A model generated the notes under the pieces. The model saw nothing but the letters and a program-made list of their open reading frames with translations. It had not been told where the DNA came from and made no database searches. A stretch of 64,000 bases of DNA. Source: Streptomyces albidoflavus (GTDB taxonomy: Bacteria; Actinomycetota; Actinomycetes; Streptomycetales; Streptomycetaceae). This document shows, one piece after another, positions 19,524-29,085 of this stretch (the stretch's first letter is position 1; each line of letters opens with the position of its first letter). A program made the translations under genes and the position numbers. The DNA lies in NCBI RefSeq assembly GCF_000719955.1, contig NZ_JOII01000006.1, forward strand, positions 1-64,000. Reading direction: 5' to 3'.

Positions 19524-22500
19524 GTGACACAGCCTGCGTACCTCCGGTTTCCGCATGTCCACGGCGAGTTGGTCGCCTTCGTCGCAGAGGACGACGTCTG
19601 GGTGGCGCCGCTCGACGGCGGGCGCGCCTGGCGGGTGAGCGCCGACAACATGCCGGTCGACCATCCCCGCTTCTCGCCCGACGGCACCACGGTCGCCTGG
19701 ACCTCCACCCGCGACGGCGCCCCCGAGGTGCACGTCGCCCCCACCGACGGCGGCCCCTCCCGGCGCCTGACCCACTGGGGCAGCAAGCGCACCTCCGTGC
19801 GCGGCTGGACCCCCGGGGGCGAGGTCCTCGCCCTCACCACCTACGGCGAGGCCTCCCTGCGCCGCAGCTGGGCCCGGGCCGTGCCGCTCGACGGCGGCCC
19901 CGCCCCCGCCCTGCCCTTCGGCCCCGTCGGCGGCGTCGCGTACGGCCCCGACGGCCAGGTGCTGCTGGGATCGGTGTCGATGGGCCGCGAGGCCGCCTGG
20001 TGGAAGCGGTACCGGGGCGGTACCGCCGGAAAGCTCTGGACCGGCACCGAGGGCGGCGAGTTCACCCGCCTCCACGCCGGCCTCGACGGCAACATCGAGT
20101 ACCCGCTCTGGGTCGGCGACCGCATCGCCTTCCTCAGCGACCACGAGGGCGTCGGCGCCCTCTACTCCTCGCTCCCCGACGGCACCGACCTGCGCCGCCA
20201 CACCCCGCTCACCGACCCGGACACCGGCCTGCCGGCCTTCTACGCCCGGCACGCCGCCACCGACGGCACCCGCGTCGTCTACACCGCGGCCGGCCGCCTG
20301 TGGGTGCTCGACGGCCTCGACGTCCCCGAGGGGCAGGACGCCGCGCCCGAGCCGCGCCCGCTCGACATCGCCCTCGGCGGCCAGCGCGCCGACCTCCAGC
20401 CCCGGCCCGTCGAACCGGGCCGCGACCTCGGCGGCGCCTCGCCCGACCACACCGGCCGGGGCAGCGCCGTCACCGTGCGCGGCGCCGTCCACTGGGTCAC
20501 CCACCGCTCGGGCCCCGCCCGCCTCCTCTCCGGCGAACCGGGCGTCCGGCACCGCCTGCCGCGCACCTTCCGGGTCGACGGCGAGGAGTACGTCGCCTGG
20601 GTCACCGACGCCGAGGGCGAGGACGCGCTGGAGTTCGCCCCCGCCACCGGCACCGCCGCCGGCTCCACCCCGAGGCGGATCGCCGCCGGGCAGCTCGGCC
20701 GCGTCCTCCAGCTGCGGATGGCGCCCGACGGCAGCCGGGCCGCCGTCGCCTCGCACGACGGGCGGGTGCTGCTCGTCGACCGGGAGACCGGCGAGGTCCG
20801 CGAGGTCGACCGCAGCGAGGACGGCGACGCCACCGGCCTCGTCTTCTCCCCGGACTCCTCCTGGCTCGCCTGGTCCCACCCCGGCCCGGAGCCGCTGCGC
20901 CAGCTCAAACTGGCCAACACCACCGACCTCACCGTCTCCGAGGCGACCCCGCTGCGGTTCAACGACCACAGCCCCGCCTTCACCCTCGACGGCAAGCACC
21001 TGGCCTTCCTCTCCGAGCGCTCCTTCGACCCGGTCTACGACGACCACGTCTTCGACCTGGCCTTCCTCGACAGCAGCAGGCCGCACCTGATCACCCTGGC
21101 CGCCACCACGCCCTCGCCGTTCGGCCCGCAGCGGCACGGCCGGGCCTTCGAGACGCCCGACAAGGACGAGACGCCCGACAGCGAGGGCGCCCCCGCCACC
21201 CGGATCGACCTGGACGGACTGGCCGACCGGATCGTGCCGTTCCCCGTCGACGCCGGGCGCTACTCGGGGCTGCGCGCCGCCAAGGACGGCGTCCTGTGGC
21301 TCAGCCACCCGCTGCGCGGGGTCCTCGGCGCCGCCCACGCCGGTTCGGACAGCCCGCGTCCCCGCTCGGTCCTGGAGCGGTACGACTTCGCCCAGCGCCG
21401 GATCGAGGAACTCGCCTCCCCGGCCGACGGGTTCGCCGTCACCGGCGACGGCAAGCGGGTCCTGCTCCGGGTCGACGGCGAGCTGCGCCTGGTCCCCAGC
21501 GACCGCCGCGCCCCGCACGAGGACGACGGCGAGCACCGCGTCACCGTCGACCTCGCCCGCGTCCGGCAGAACATCGAACCGGCCGCCGAATGGCGCCAGA
21601 TGTACGACGAGGCCGGCCGCCTCACCCGGGACCACTTCTGGCGCCCCGACCTCGGCGGCCTCGACTGGGACGGCGTACTGGAGCGCTACCGCCCGGTGCT
21701 GGAACGCGTCGCCACCCACAGCGACCTGGTCGACCTGCTCTGGGAGGTCCAGGGCGAACTCGGCACCTCGCACGCCTACGTCACCCCGCACGGCACCTGG
21801 GTCGGCCCCCGGATGCGGCAGGGCCTGCTCGGCGCCGACCTCGCCCGGGACGAGGAGGGCGTCTGGCGCGTCGAGCGGGTGCTGCCCTCGGAGACCTCCG
21901 ACCCGCACGCCCACTCGCCGCTCGCCGCCCCCGGCGTCGCGGTCCGCGCGGGCGACGCGATCCTCGCCGTCGACGGACAGCCCGTCGACCCGGTGACCGG
22001 CCCCGGCCCGCTGCTGGTGGGTACGGCCGGCAAGCCGGTGGAGCTGACCGTCTCCCCGGCCGGGGGCGGCGACCCGCGCCACACCGTGGTCGTCCCCCTC
22101 GACGACGAGGAGCCGCTGCGCTACCACGCCTGGGTCGCCGACCGCCGGGCCCACGTCCGCGCCCTCTCCGACGGCCGCCTCGGCTATCTGCACGTCCCCG
22201 ACATGCAGGCGCCCGGCTGGGCCCAGATCCACCGTGACCTGCGCGTCGAGGCCGCCCACGAGGGCCTGGTCGTCGACATCCGGGAGAACCGGGGCGGCCA
22301 CACCTCGCAGCTCGTGGTGGAGAAGCTGGCCCGCAAGATCGTCGGCTGGGACGTGCCGCGCGGCATGCGGCCCTCCAGCTACCCGCTGGACGCGCCGCGC
22401 GGCCCCGTGGTCGCCGTCTCCGACCAGTTCTCCGGCTCGGACGGCGACATCGTCAACGCCGCCATCAAGGCGCGCGGCATCGGCCCGGTCGTCGGCGTCC

Positions 22501-22796
22501 GCACCTGGGGCGGCGTCATCGGCATCGACAGCCGCTACACCCTGGTCGACGGGACCGTCGTCACCCAGCCCAAGTACGCCTTCTGGCTGGAGGGCCAGGG
22601 CTGGGACGTGGAGAACCACGGCGTCGACCCCGACATCGAGGTGGTCCACGCCCCGCACGACTACGCGGCCGGCCGCGACCCCCAGCTCGACGAGGCGGTA
22701 CGGGTGGCCCTGGCCGCCCTGGAGGAGACCCCGGCCCTCACCCCGCCCGAGCTCCCCGAGCCGAAGCGCCCGGCGGGGGGCCAGTACCGGGAGTGA
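19524..22796 (+). CDS. tricorn-type S41 serine protease
   Basis: Very large peptidase (1090 residues) that in archaea degrades peptides released by the proteasome; Streptomyces also has a proteasome. Domains in order: six- and seven-bladed beta-propeller repeats (about 1-680; HPRFSPDGTTVAWTSTRDG, then VFSPDSSWLAWSH), a helical segment (about 690-760), a PDZ domain (about 800-880; APGVAVRAGDAILAVDG) and the C-terminal S41 catalytic domain. By comparison with archaeal tricorn, H750 (GTSHAYV), S972 (FSGSDGD) and E1030 (DVENHG) are the likely catalytic residues. There is no signal peptide, so it is cytosolic. It is a single-gene unit with a 44-bp palindrome after it. Confidence 0.92.
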   Translation: MTQPAYLRFPHVHGELVAFVAEDDVWVAPLDGGRAWRVSADNMPVDHPRFSPDGTTVAWTSTRDGAPEVHVAPTDGGPSRRLTHWGSKRTSVRGWTPGGEVLALTTYGEASLRRSWARAVPLDGGPAPALPFGPVGGVAYGPDGQVLLGSVSMGREAAWWKRYRGGTAGKLWTGTEGGEFTRLHAGLDGNIEYPLWVGDRIAFLSDHEGVGALYSSLPDGTDLRRHTPLTDPDTGLPAFYARHAATDGTRVVYTAAGRLWVLDGLDVPEGQDAAPEPRPLDIALGGQRADLQPRPVEPGRDLGGASPDHTGRGSAVTVRGAVHWVTHRSGPARLLSGEPGVRHRLPRTFRVDGEEYVAWVTDAEGEDALEFAPATGTAAGSTPRRIAAGQLGRVLQLRMAPDGSRAAVASHDGRVLLVDRETGEVREVDRSEDGDATGLVFSPDSSWLAWSHPGPEPLRQLKLANTTDLTVSEATPLRFNDHSPAFTLDGKHLAFLSERSFDPVYDDHVFDLAFLDSSRPHLITLAATTPSPFGPQRHGRAFETPDKDETPDSEGAPATRIDLDGLADRIVPFPVDAGRYSGLRAAKDGVLWLSHPLRGVLGAAHAGSDSPRPRSVLERYDFAQRRIEELASPADGFAVTGDGKRVLLRVDGELRLVPSDRRAPHEDDGEHRVTVDLARVRQNIEPAAEWRQMYDEAGRLTRDHFWRPDLGGLDWDGVLERYRPVLERVATHSDLVDLLWEVQGELGTSHAYVTPHGTWVGPRMRQGLLGADLARDEEGVWRVERVLPSETSDPHAHSPLAAPGVAVRAGDAILAVDGQPVDPVTGPGPLLVGTAGKPVELTVSPAGGGDPRHTVVVPLDDEEPLRYHAWVADRRAHVRALSDGRLGYLHVPDMQAPGWAQIHRDLRVEAAHEGLVVDIRENRGGHTSQLVVEKLARKIVGWDVPRGMRPSSYPLDAPRGPVVAVSDQFSGSDGDIVNAAIKARGIGPVVGVRTWGGVIGIDSRYTLVDGTVVTQPKYAFWLEGQGWDVENHGVDPDIEVVHAPHDYAAGRDPQLDEAVRVALAALEETPALTPPELPEPKRPAGGQYRE

Positions 22797-22804
22797 CCGG
22801 TGAG

Positions 22805-22848
22805 CGGGGAGGGGGTGCCGGCGCACGTGCGCCGGCACCCCCTCCCCG
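22805..22848 (+). terminator. 44-bp perfect palindrome, terminator of the tricorn protease gene
   Basis: Exact inverted repeat with 22-base arms: CGGGGAGGGGGTGCC... meeting at GCACGTGC and closing ...CCCCCTCCCCG. It begins eight bases after the stop codon. It has no loop on paper and is one of two perfect palindromes longer than 40 bp in the window. Confidence 0.8.
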
Positions 22849-22983
22849 GCTCGTCCCGGCAGCCGACACCCAAGGCACGGAACCGGGCCGGTCGGCCCCG
22901 GTTCCCCGCCCTTCCGGCCGCCGGGACCGCCGCGAGGGCAGGGGAGTTACGATGCGGCTCACCGATCAAGAGGGAGTTCCCCA

Positions 22984-23355
22984 GTGACGGACCAGCCCAG
23001 CCTGCCGCACCAGCCCGACTGCCTGTTCTGCAAGATCGTCTCCGGTGACGTGCCGGCGACGATCGTCCGGGAGACGGACACCACCGTCGCCTTCCGCGAC
23101 ATCAACCCGCAGGCGCCCACGCACATTCTGGTGATCCCCCGCGCCCACTACCCGGACGCCGCCGCGCTGAGCGCGGCCGAGCCCGCCGTCGCCGCCGACG
23201 TGCTGCGCGAGGCCGGCGAGATCGCCGCCGAGGAGGGCATCGCGGAGACCGGCTACCGGGTCGTCTTCAACACCGGCTCCGGCGCCGGGCAGACCGTCTT
23301 CCACGCCCACGCCCACGTGCTCGGAGGCCGCGGCCTCCAGTGGCCTCCCGGCTGA
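22984..23355 (+). CDS. HIT family nucleotide-binding protein
   Basis: Histidine-triad hydrolase of the HINT branch, acting on nucleoside phosphoramidates or AMP-linked compounds. The 123-residue protein has the zinc-like [13 protein letters not shown] start, [12 protein letters not shown], and the triad HAHAHV at residues 107-112 with catalytic H109. GTG 22984 follows an AGGGAG-type binding site. The next gene begins seven bases after its stop, so the two are cotranscribed. Confidence 0.92.
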   Translation: MTDQPSLPHQPDCLFCKIVSGDVPATIVRETDTTVAFRDINPQAPTHILVIPRAHYPDAAALSAAEPAVAADVLREAGEIAAEEGIAETGYRVVFNTGSGAGQTVFHAHAHVLGGRGLQWPPG

Positions 23356-23362
23356 ACGCCCC

Positions 23363-24268
23363 GTGTCCGTGCGTGAGCTGGTGGTGCTGGGCACCGCCAG
23401 CCAGGTCCCGACCCGCCACCGCAACCACAACGGCTACCTGCTGCGGTGGGACAGCGAGGGCATCCTGTTCGACCCCGGCGAGGGCACCCAGCGCCAGATG
23501 GTGCGCGCCGGGGTCTCCGCCCACGACCTGAACCGGATCTGCGTCACCCACTTCCACGGCGACCACAGCCTCGGCCTGGCCGGCGTGATTCAGCGGATCA
23601 ACCTCGACCGGGTCCCGCACCCCGTCACCGCGCACTACCCGGCGAGCGGGCAGCGCTTCTTCGAGCGGCTGCGCTACTCCACCGCGTACTACGAGAGCGT
23701 CGGCGTCACCGAGGCCCCGGTCACCGCCGACGGCCCGCTCGCCGCCGGCTCCTCGTACACGCTGGAGGCGCACAAGCTGTCGCACCCGGTGGAGGCGTAC
23801 GGCTACCGGCTGGTGGAGCCCGACGGGGTGCGGATGGTGCCCGAGAAGCTGGCCGCGCACGGGATCAGCGGGCCCGACGTGGGCGTGCTCCAGCGGGAGG
23901 GGAAGCTCGGCGGGGTGACGCTGGCGGAGGTCGGCGAGGTGCGGCGCGGGCAGCGGTTCGGCTTCGTGATGGACACCCGGCTCTGCGACGGCGTCCACGC
24001 CCTGGCCGACGGCTGCGACCTGCTCGTCATCGAGTCGACCTTCCTCGACGAGGACGAGCGCCTCGCCACCGAACACGGCCACCTGACCGCCGGCCAGGCC
24101 GCCCGCGCCGCCGCCGACGCCGGGGTGCGCCACCTCGTCCTGACCCACTTCTCCCAGCGCTACACCGACCCCACCGCCTTCGAACGGCAGGCCCGCGCCG
24201 CCGGTTACGAGGGTGAGCTGACCATCGCACGGGACCTGGACCGGATTCCGGTGCCGAAGCGGCGCTGA
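23363..24268 (+). CDS. rnz: ribonuclease Z-like MBL-fold protein
   Basis: Metallo-beta-lactamase-fold nuclease of the tRNase Z family, which trims the 3' trailer of tRNA precursors. The 301-residue protein has the motif HFHGDH at residues 63-68 ([13 protein letters not shown]), GYRL within the substrate arm, [10 protein letters not shown], an HxxE-like TEHGHLT and the final LTHFSQRY. Length and motifs fit bacterial RNase Z. It follows the HIT gene by seven bases, and its 3' end faces the minus-strand hydrolase gene across 19 bases. Confidence 0.87.
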   Translation: MSVRELVVLGTASQVPTRHRNHNGYLLRWDSEGILFDPGEGTQRQMVRAGVSAHDLNRICVTHFHGDHSLGLAGVIQRINLDRVPHPVTAHYPASGQRFFERLRYSTAYYESVGVTEAPVTADGPLAAGSSYTLEAHKLSHPVEAYGYRLVEPDGVRMVPEKLAAHGISGPDVGVLQREGKLGGVTLAEVGEVRRGQRFGFVMDTRLCDGVHALADGCDLLVIESTFLDEDERLATEHGHLTAGQAARAAADAGVRHLVLTHFSQRYTDPTAFERQARAAGYEGELTIARDLDRIPVPKRR

Positions 24269-24287
24269 ACCTCCGCCCCGTACCGGC

Positions 24288-25250
24288 CTACTTGGACTCG
24301 ATCCGTCCGAAGGGGGCCGATTCGGCGGCCAGTTGGTCGCCCGCCGTCCGCCAGGCAGGATCGTCGGGGTCGAAGGCGCTGCGCAGGTAGGCCGCGGTGA
24401 GCCGGGCGACCGCGGCCACCCTGGCGGGGTCCTCGTCGGTGGTCTCGGCGACGTCGTACCCGGAGACGCCGCCCAGCCCGTGTTCCGCGCCGAAGAGGGT
24501 CAGCAGGGACTTGGGGCCCGGGGCGAGGGTGTACGGGTCGGCGTGCCACTGGGGGCCCGCGACGGTCAGGAAGGCGGAGTCGTCCTTGTCCCCGGCGACG
24601 ACGAGTGCGGGCGTCGCCATCCGGGAGAAGTCGGTGGTCAGGAAGAACGGGTAGTGCTCCACCGTGAAGTCGGTGAGGGCGTCGCCGCCCCGGCCCGGCG
24701 CCGCCAGCAGCACCCCCGCCGTGATCCGGGGGTCGGCCAGCTTCACCTCGGCCCCGTCGTCCGGGTCGGTGAGCCGGGCGCCGAGGAGCAGGCTCGCGGT
24801 GTGCCCGCCCATCGAGTGCCCGGCCACCGCCACCTTGCTCCGGTCCAGGCGCCCGGCGAGCCCGGGTACGGCCTCCTCCACCTCGTCCAGCCGGTCCAGG
24901 ACGCGCCGCATGTCCTCGGCGCGGGAGCGCCAGTGCGGGACGCCCCCGGCGTCTGTGCCCCGGTTCTCGCCCAGGGTGCGCGAGTCCAGGTGGGTCGGCT
25001 GGATCACCACGAATCCGTGGGCCGCCCAGAAGGCGGCGAGGGGCGCGTAGCCGTGCAGCGAGGAGAGGTGGTGCGAGAAGCCGAGCCCGTGCGAGAGGAG
25101 GACGACCGGCAGGCCGCTCCCGGTCACGGGCGCCGAGACGCGCAGCTGGAGGTCGACGGCCCGGTCGGGGGCCGGCAGGGTGACGGGGCTGACGGAGAGG
25201 ACGGGGACGGGCCGGCCGAGGACGTCGGCCGCAGGGGTCGGTTCACTCAT
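24288..25250 (-). CDS. alpha/beta hydrolase
   Basis: A 320-residue alpha/beta-hydrolase with the nucleophile elbow GHSMG (S146; VAVAGHSMGGHTASLL), the oxyanion region LLSHGLGFSHH, and a late ...AEHGLGG histidine. It resembles platelet-activating-factor acetylhydrolase/chlorophyllase-like hydrolases, but the substrate cannot be assigned. There is no signal peptide. ATG 25250 (MSEPTPAADVLG) is chosen; the frame stays open far upstream across the regulator's promoter. It is divergent from a TetR gene with two palindromes between them, so it is probably the regulator's target. Confidence 0.85.
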   Translation of the reverse strand: MSEPTPAADVLGRPVPVLSVSPVTLPAPDRAVDLQLRVSAPVTGSGLPVVLLSHGLGFSHHLSSLHGYAPLAAFWAAHGFVVIQPTHLDSRTLGENRGTDAGGVPHWRSRAEDMRRVLDRLDEVEEAVPGLAGRLDRSKVAVAGHSMGGHTASLLLGARLTDPDDGAEVKLADPRITAGVLLAAPGRGGDALTDFTVEHYPFFLTTDFSRMATPALVVAGDKDDSAFLTVAGPQWHADPYTLAPGPKSLLTLFGAEHGLGGVSGYDVAETTDEDPARVAAVARLTAAYLRSAFDPDDPAWRTAGDQLAAESAPFGRIESK

Positions 25251-25350
25251 GACAGAGGGGTCCCTTCGAGGGCCCGGCCGCCGGTGGCGGGGCCGGGCAG
25301 GGGTGGGAGGGGGAGGGGCGGGCAGCACGGGATGTCGGCTACCCTGAAAG

Positions 25351-25391
25351 CGGAACGCCGTTCGGTTTCGACCATACGGAACAGTGTTCCG
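25351..25391. promoter_or_regulatory. two palindromic operator candidates between hydrolase and TetR genes
   Basis: CGGAACAGTGTTCCG (25377-25391) is a perfect inverted repeat with a 3-base centre. CGGAACGCCGTTCGG (25351-25365) is a near copy with one arm mismatch. They are spaced 26 bases centre to centre and lie between the divergent genes, as expected for sites bound by the adjacent TetR protein. Confidence 0.65.
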
Positions 25392-25428
25392 TTTCGTCAA
25401 CGGCCGCCGGAACCGGAAGGGGAGAGCC

Positions 25429-26019
25429 GTGCCCAGCGCGAGCGAGTCCAAGGGGGCGTCGGCCCGCAGCACGCGGTCCGACGCGGTGCGCAACCGGCAG
25501 GTGCTGCTCGACGCGGCCGCCGAGGTCTTCGTCGCCTCCGGCGTCGACGCGCCGATCCGGGAGATCGCCGCCAGGGCGGGCGTCGGGACGGGCACCGTCT
25601 ACCGCCACTTCCCGACCCGCGCGGACCTCGTCGTCGCCGTCTACCGCCACCAGGTCGAGGCGTGCGCGGAGGCCGGGCCGGCTCTGCTCGCCGACTCCGC
25701 CTCCCCGTTCGCCGCGCTCCGCGCCTGGACCGGCCTCTTCGTCGACTTCCTGGTCACCAAGCACGGCCTCGCCGACGCGATGCGCGCCGACAGCGGCGGC
25801 TTCGAAGCCCTGCATGCCTACTTCCTCGACCGCCTGGTCCCCGTCTGCGCCCAGCTCCTCGACGCCGCCGCCGACGCCGGCGAGATCGGGCCCGGCACGC
25901 GGGCGTACGAGCTGATGCGCGGCATCGGCAACCTGTGCGCCGGGTCCGACGACGACCCCCGTTACGACCCGCGCCGCCTGGTCGGGCTGCTCCTTCAGGG
26001 GCTGCGGCAGGCCGAGTAG
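25429..26019 (+). CDS. TetR/AcrR family transcriptional regulator
   Basis: A 196-residue repressor with an N-terminal helix-turn-helix (RNRQVLLDAAAEVFVASGVDA, then PIREIAARAGVGTGTVYRHF) and a ligand-binding C-terminal helical domain of unknown specificity. GTG 25429 after GGGGAGAG is chosen over the ORF's earlier ATG 25384, which would translate an Arg-rich stretch across the operator. It is likely to repress itself and the divergent alpha/beta-hydrolase gene through the palindromes at 25351-25391. Confidence 0.88.
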   Translation: MPSASESKGASARSTRSDAVRNRQVLLDAAAEVFVASGVDAPIREIAARAGVGTGTVYRHFPTRADLVVAVYRHQVEACAEAGPALLADSASPFAALRAWTGLFVDFLVTKHGLADAMRADSGGFEALHAYFLDRLVPVCAQLLDAAADAGEIGPGTRAYELMRGIGNLCAGSDDDPRYDPRRLVGLLLQGLRQAE

Positions 26020-26065
26020 CCCTGGCCCCTGGGCCGTCGGCGCTCCCGGACTTCCTCCGCGCCTC

Positions 26066-26102
26066 TTGACGTCCCGCCTCCGGCGGCGTGCAATATATTG
26101 CA
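26066..26102 (+). promoter_or_regulatory. promoter with a palindromic operator over the -10 box and start codon
   Basis: TTGACG (26066-26071) is a good -35 box. The 14-base perfect palindrome TGCAATATATTGCA (26089-26102) contains the likely -10 (CAATAT at 26091-26096, spacer 19) and ends on the first base of ATG 26102. Transcription would start at or next to the A of ATG, giving a leaderless mRNA, and a repressor on the palindrome would block it. Being wholly A/T-centred, it stands out in this DNA. Confidence 0.65.
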
Positions 26103-26785
26103 TGCCAGTTCCCGACAGCCGCGGGCTCGTCAGCAGATCCCTCCTGCGGGAGGAGGCGTACCGGGCCATCCGGGACGCCATCGTGGACGGCACTCTCGCC
26201 CCCGGTGAGCGGCTGCAGGACGCGGCCCTCGTCGCCTGGCTGGGTGTCAGCCGTACCCCGGTCCGGGAGGCGCTGGCCCGGCTGGAGCAGGCCGGGCTGG
26301 TGCGGACCACGCCGGGGCGGCACACGCTGGTCAGCCCACTGGACGTGCGGGCGGCCCGGGACGCCCAGTCGGTCACCGCCGCCCTGCACGAACTCGTCGT
26401 CCGCCAGGCCGTACCCCGCCTCTCCGCCGCCGAGCTCGACGCCATGCGGGAGGCCAACGCCCGCTTCGCCCGCGCCCTGCGCGAGAACGACGTGCCCGCC
26501 GCCGTCGCCGCCGACGACGCCTTCCACGGGGTGCCCGTCACCGCCGCCGCCAACGCGGCCGCGCGCACCGTCCTGGACCAGTTCACCCCGGTGCTGCGCC
26601 GGGTCGAGCGGCTCCGGTTCTCCTCGCTCAGCGGCCGGGCCTCGGTCGCCCAGCACGACCGGATCGTCGAACGGTGCGCGGCCGGGGACGCCGAGGGCGC
26701 GGCCGCCGCCACCCGCGAGAACTGGCAGACCCTCGTCCCGCTCCTCGACCGGCTCCACGACGAGAGCGCCGCCGACACCCCCTGA
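26102..26785 (+). CDS. GntR family regulator (FadR/FCD subfamily)
   Basis: A 227-residue regulator with an N-terminal winged helix ([43 protein letters not shown]) and a C-terminal FCD-type helical effector domain ([20 protein letters not shown]...[19 protein letters not shown]). FCD domains bind small organic acids or amino acids with a metal ion. The start is ATG 26102; an upstream ATG in the same frame would lie within the -35 box. The gene precedes an ACC deaminase gene by 26 bases and very likely controls it. Confidence 0.9.
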   Translation: MPVPDSRGLVSRSLLREEAYRAIRDAIVDGTLAPGERLQDAALVAWLGVSRTPVREALARLEQAGLVRTTPGRHTLVSPLDVRAARDAQSVTAALHELVVRQAVPRLSAAELDAMREANARFARALRENDVPAAVAADDAFHGVPVTAAANAAARTVLDQFTPVLRRVERLRFSSLSGRASVAQHDRIVERCAAGDAEGAAAATRENWQTLVPLLDRLHDESAADTP

Positions 26786-26811
26786 CCGCCCGCCCCGCCC
26801 CGGAGGTACCC

Positions 26812-27819
26812 GTGTCCCTGGACGACTTCGACCGCCACCCGCTGCTCTTCGGCCCGAGCCCCATCCACCCCCTCGACCGGCTCACCGCCCACCTCGGCGG
26901 CGCCCGCGTCTGGGCCAAGCGGGAGGACGTCAACAGCCCGCTGGCCTTCGGCGGCAACAAGACCCGCAAGCTGGAGTACCTGATACCGGACGCGCTGAAG
27001 CAGGGCGCGGACACCCTCGTCACCATCGGCGGCGTGCAGTCCAACCACACCCGCCAGGTCGCCGCCGTCGCCGCCCGGCTCGGCCTGAAGGCGGTCCTCG
27101 TCCAGGAGAGCTGGGTCGACTGGCCCGACCCGGTCAACGACAAGGTCGGCAACATCCTGCTCTCCCGCCTGATGGGCGCCGACGTCCGGCTGGTCGACGC
27201 CGGCTTCGGCATCGGCTTCAAGGAGAGCTGGAACCAGGCGCTGGAGGACGTCCGCCGGGCCGGCGGCACCCCGTACGCCATCCCGGCCGGCGCCTCCGAC
27301 CATCCCCTCGGCGGGCTGGGCTTCGCCCGCTGGGCCGAGGAGGTGCGCGAGCAGGAGCGGCAGCTCGGCGTCTTCTTCGACACCGTGGTGGTCTGCGGCG
27401 TCACCGGCTCCACCCACGCCGGGATGATCGCCGGGTTCGCCGGGCAGGACCGGCCGCGCCGCGTCCTCGGCATCGACGCCTCCGCCAAGCCCGCCGAGAC
27501 CCGCGCCCAGATCGAGAAGATCGCCCGGGACACCGCCGCCCGCATCGGCCTCGGCCGCGACCTGCGCGACGAGGAGATCACCCTCCTCGAAGGCTGGGCG
27601 GGGGAGCGGTACGGCATCCCCGACCGCTCCACCCTGGACGCCATCCGCCTCACCGGCAGCCTGGAGGGCGTCATCCTCGACCCGGTCTACGAGGGCAAGT
27701 CGATGGCGGCCCTCATCGACCTGGTCCGCGACGGCGACATCCCCCGCGACGCGAACGTCCTCTACGCCCACCTCGGCGGCCAGCCCGCCCTCAACGCCTA
27801 CAGCGGCGCCTTCGCCTGA
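26812..27819 (+). CDS. acdS: 1-aminocyclopropane-1-carboxylate deaminase
   Basis: PLP-dependent enzyme that opens ACC, the plant ethylene precursor, to 2-oxobutyrate and ammonia. The 335-residue protein has the PLP lysine K50 in [11 protein letters not shown] and [17 protein letters not shown]. The two residues known to separate real ACC deaminases from the related D-cysteine desulfhydrases, Glu295 and Leu322 of the Pseudomonas enzyme, are present as E294 (DPVYEGKSM) and L321 (YAHLGGQP), next to the active-site tyrosine Y293. It is coupled to the GntR gene upstream. A soil or root-associated lifestyle would explain it. Confidence 0.92.
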   Translation: MSLDDFDRHPLLFGPSPIHPLDRLTAHLGGARVWAKREDVNSPLAFGGNKTRKLEYLIPDALKQGADTLVTIGGVQSNHTRQVAAVAARLGLKAVLVQESWVDWPDPVNDKVGNILLSRLMGADVRLVDAGFGIGFKESWNQALEDVRRAGGTPYAIPAGASDHPLGGLGFARWAEEVREQERQLGVFFDTVVVCGVTGSTHAGMIAGFAGQDRPRRVLGIDASAKPAETRAQIEKIARDTAARIGLGRDLRDEEITLLEGWAGERYGIPDRSTLDAIRLTGSLEGVILDPVYEGKSMAALIDLVRDGDIPRDANVLYAHLGGQPALNAYSGAFA

Positions 27820-27835
27820 CCGCCCGCCAGAACCC

Positions 27836-27870
27836 GGCCGCCGCCCTCCTTCTCCCCCTGGGCGGCGGCC
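27836..27870 (+). terminator. terminator of the gntR-acdS operon
   Basis: Perfect 11-bp stem GGCCGCCGCCC (27836-27846) with GGGCGGCGGCC (27860-27870) around a pyrimidine loop, 17 bases after the acdS stop. Confidence 0.7.
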
Positions 27871-28036
27871 GCTCACCCGGCCGGGCGGCACATCCGGCAC
27901 AGGGCGCACGGACACCGAAACGGTCCAAGGGCCCCTTTCGCCCAGGACGACCGGCGGGACCGTACGCTTCCCTCCATGGCGCGGCCCGCGATCCGGGCCC
28001 GCCCGTACCACCCGCACCAGCCGAGAGAGCCCGCTC

Positions 28037-29029
28037 ATGCCCCTGCCCAAGGCCGAACTCCATCTCCACATCGAAGGCACCCTCGAACCGGAACTCGCCT
28101 TCGAACTGGCCGCGCGCAACGGCGTGACGCTGCCCTACGCCTCCACCGAGGAGCTGCGCAGGGCGTACCTCTTCACCGACCTCCAGTCCTTCCTCGACCT
28201 CTACTACGGCCTGATGGCGGTCCTCCGTACCGAGCAGGACTTCGCCGACCTCGCCGACGCCTACCTCGCCCGCGCCGCCGAACAGGGCGTGCGGCACGCG
28301 GAGATCTTCTTCGACCCGCAGGCGCACATGGCCCGGGGCGTCTCGATGGAGACGGTGGTCGGCGGCCTGAGCCGGGCGCTCGCCACCAGCGAGGAGCGGT
28401 TCGGCATCTCCACGCTGCTCATCATGTGCTTCCTGCGCGACCAGAGCGCCGAGTCGGCGATGGAGACGCTGAAGGCCGCCGAGCCGTACCTGAACCGCAT
28501 CACCGGCGTCGGCCTGGACTCCGCCGAGGTCGGCCACCCGCCGGCCAAGTTCCGCGAGGTGTACGAGGAGGCCGGGCGGCTCGGGCTGCGCAAGGTCGCG
28601 CACGCGGGCGAGGAGGGCCCGCCCGCGTACATCACCGAGGCGCTGGACGTGCTGAAGGTGGAGCGGATCGACCACGGGCTGACCGCCATGCGGGACCCGG
28701 CCGTCGTGGAGCGGCTGGTCCGCGACCAGATCCCGCTGACGCTCTGCCCGCTCTCCAACGTCCGGCTGCGCGCCATCGACATCCTGGAGGAGCACCCGCT
28801 GCGCGAGATGATGGCCGCCGGACTGCTCTGCACCGTCAACTCCGACGACCCCTCCTACTTCGGCGGCTACGTCGGCGACACCTTCCACGCCGTGCAGGAG
28901 GCGCTCGGCCTGGACCACGAGGCGCTGCGCACCCTGGCCCGCAACTCCTTCCGGGCCTCCTTCCTGGAGGACGACGAGGAGCGCCGCGCCCGCTACCTCG
29001 CCGAGGTCGAGGCGTACACCTTCGACTGA
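28037..29029 (+). CDS. adenosine/adenine deaminase family protein
   Basis: Zinc-dependent purine deaminase of the adenosine deaminase superfamily, 330 residues. Metal ligands are H9 and H11 (AELHLHIEGTLEPEL), the HAGEEGPP histidine and the aspartate in NSDDPSYFGG. The EGTLEPEL beginning and the RHAEIFFDPQAH segment are closer to the adenine deaminase (Ade/aah1) branch than to classic Add, so adenine is a plausible substrate; this is an inference. It would serve purine salvage in the cytosol. ATG 28037 starts a single-gene unit. Confidence 0.88.
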   Translation: MPLPKAELHLHIEGTLEPELAFELAARNGVTLPYASTEELRRAYLFTDLQSFLDLYYGLMAVLRTEQDFADLADAYLARAAEQGVRHAEIFFDPQAHMARGVSMETVVGGLSRALATSEERFGISTLLIMCFLRDQSAESAMETLKAAEPYLNRITGVGLDSAEVGHPPAKFREVYEEAGRLGLRKVAHAGEEGPPAYITEALDVLKVERIDHGLTAMRDPAVVERLVRDQIPLTLCPLSNVRLRAIDILEEHPLREMMAAGLLCTVNSDDPSYFGGYVGDTFHAVQEALGLDHEALRTLARNSFRASFLEDDEERRARYLAEVEAYTFD

Positions 29030-29085
29030 GGCGGCGGCCGGTAAAGCGGTTGCCGGTGGCCGGCACGCCCGGCTACCTTGCCGCC

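Noticed and set aside
19290..22838. An 1182-codon minus-strand open frame opposite the tricorn protease gene.
   Set aside because: Antisense shadow; the plus strand carries complete protease domains, and the shadow's start lies in repeats.
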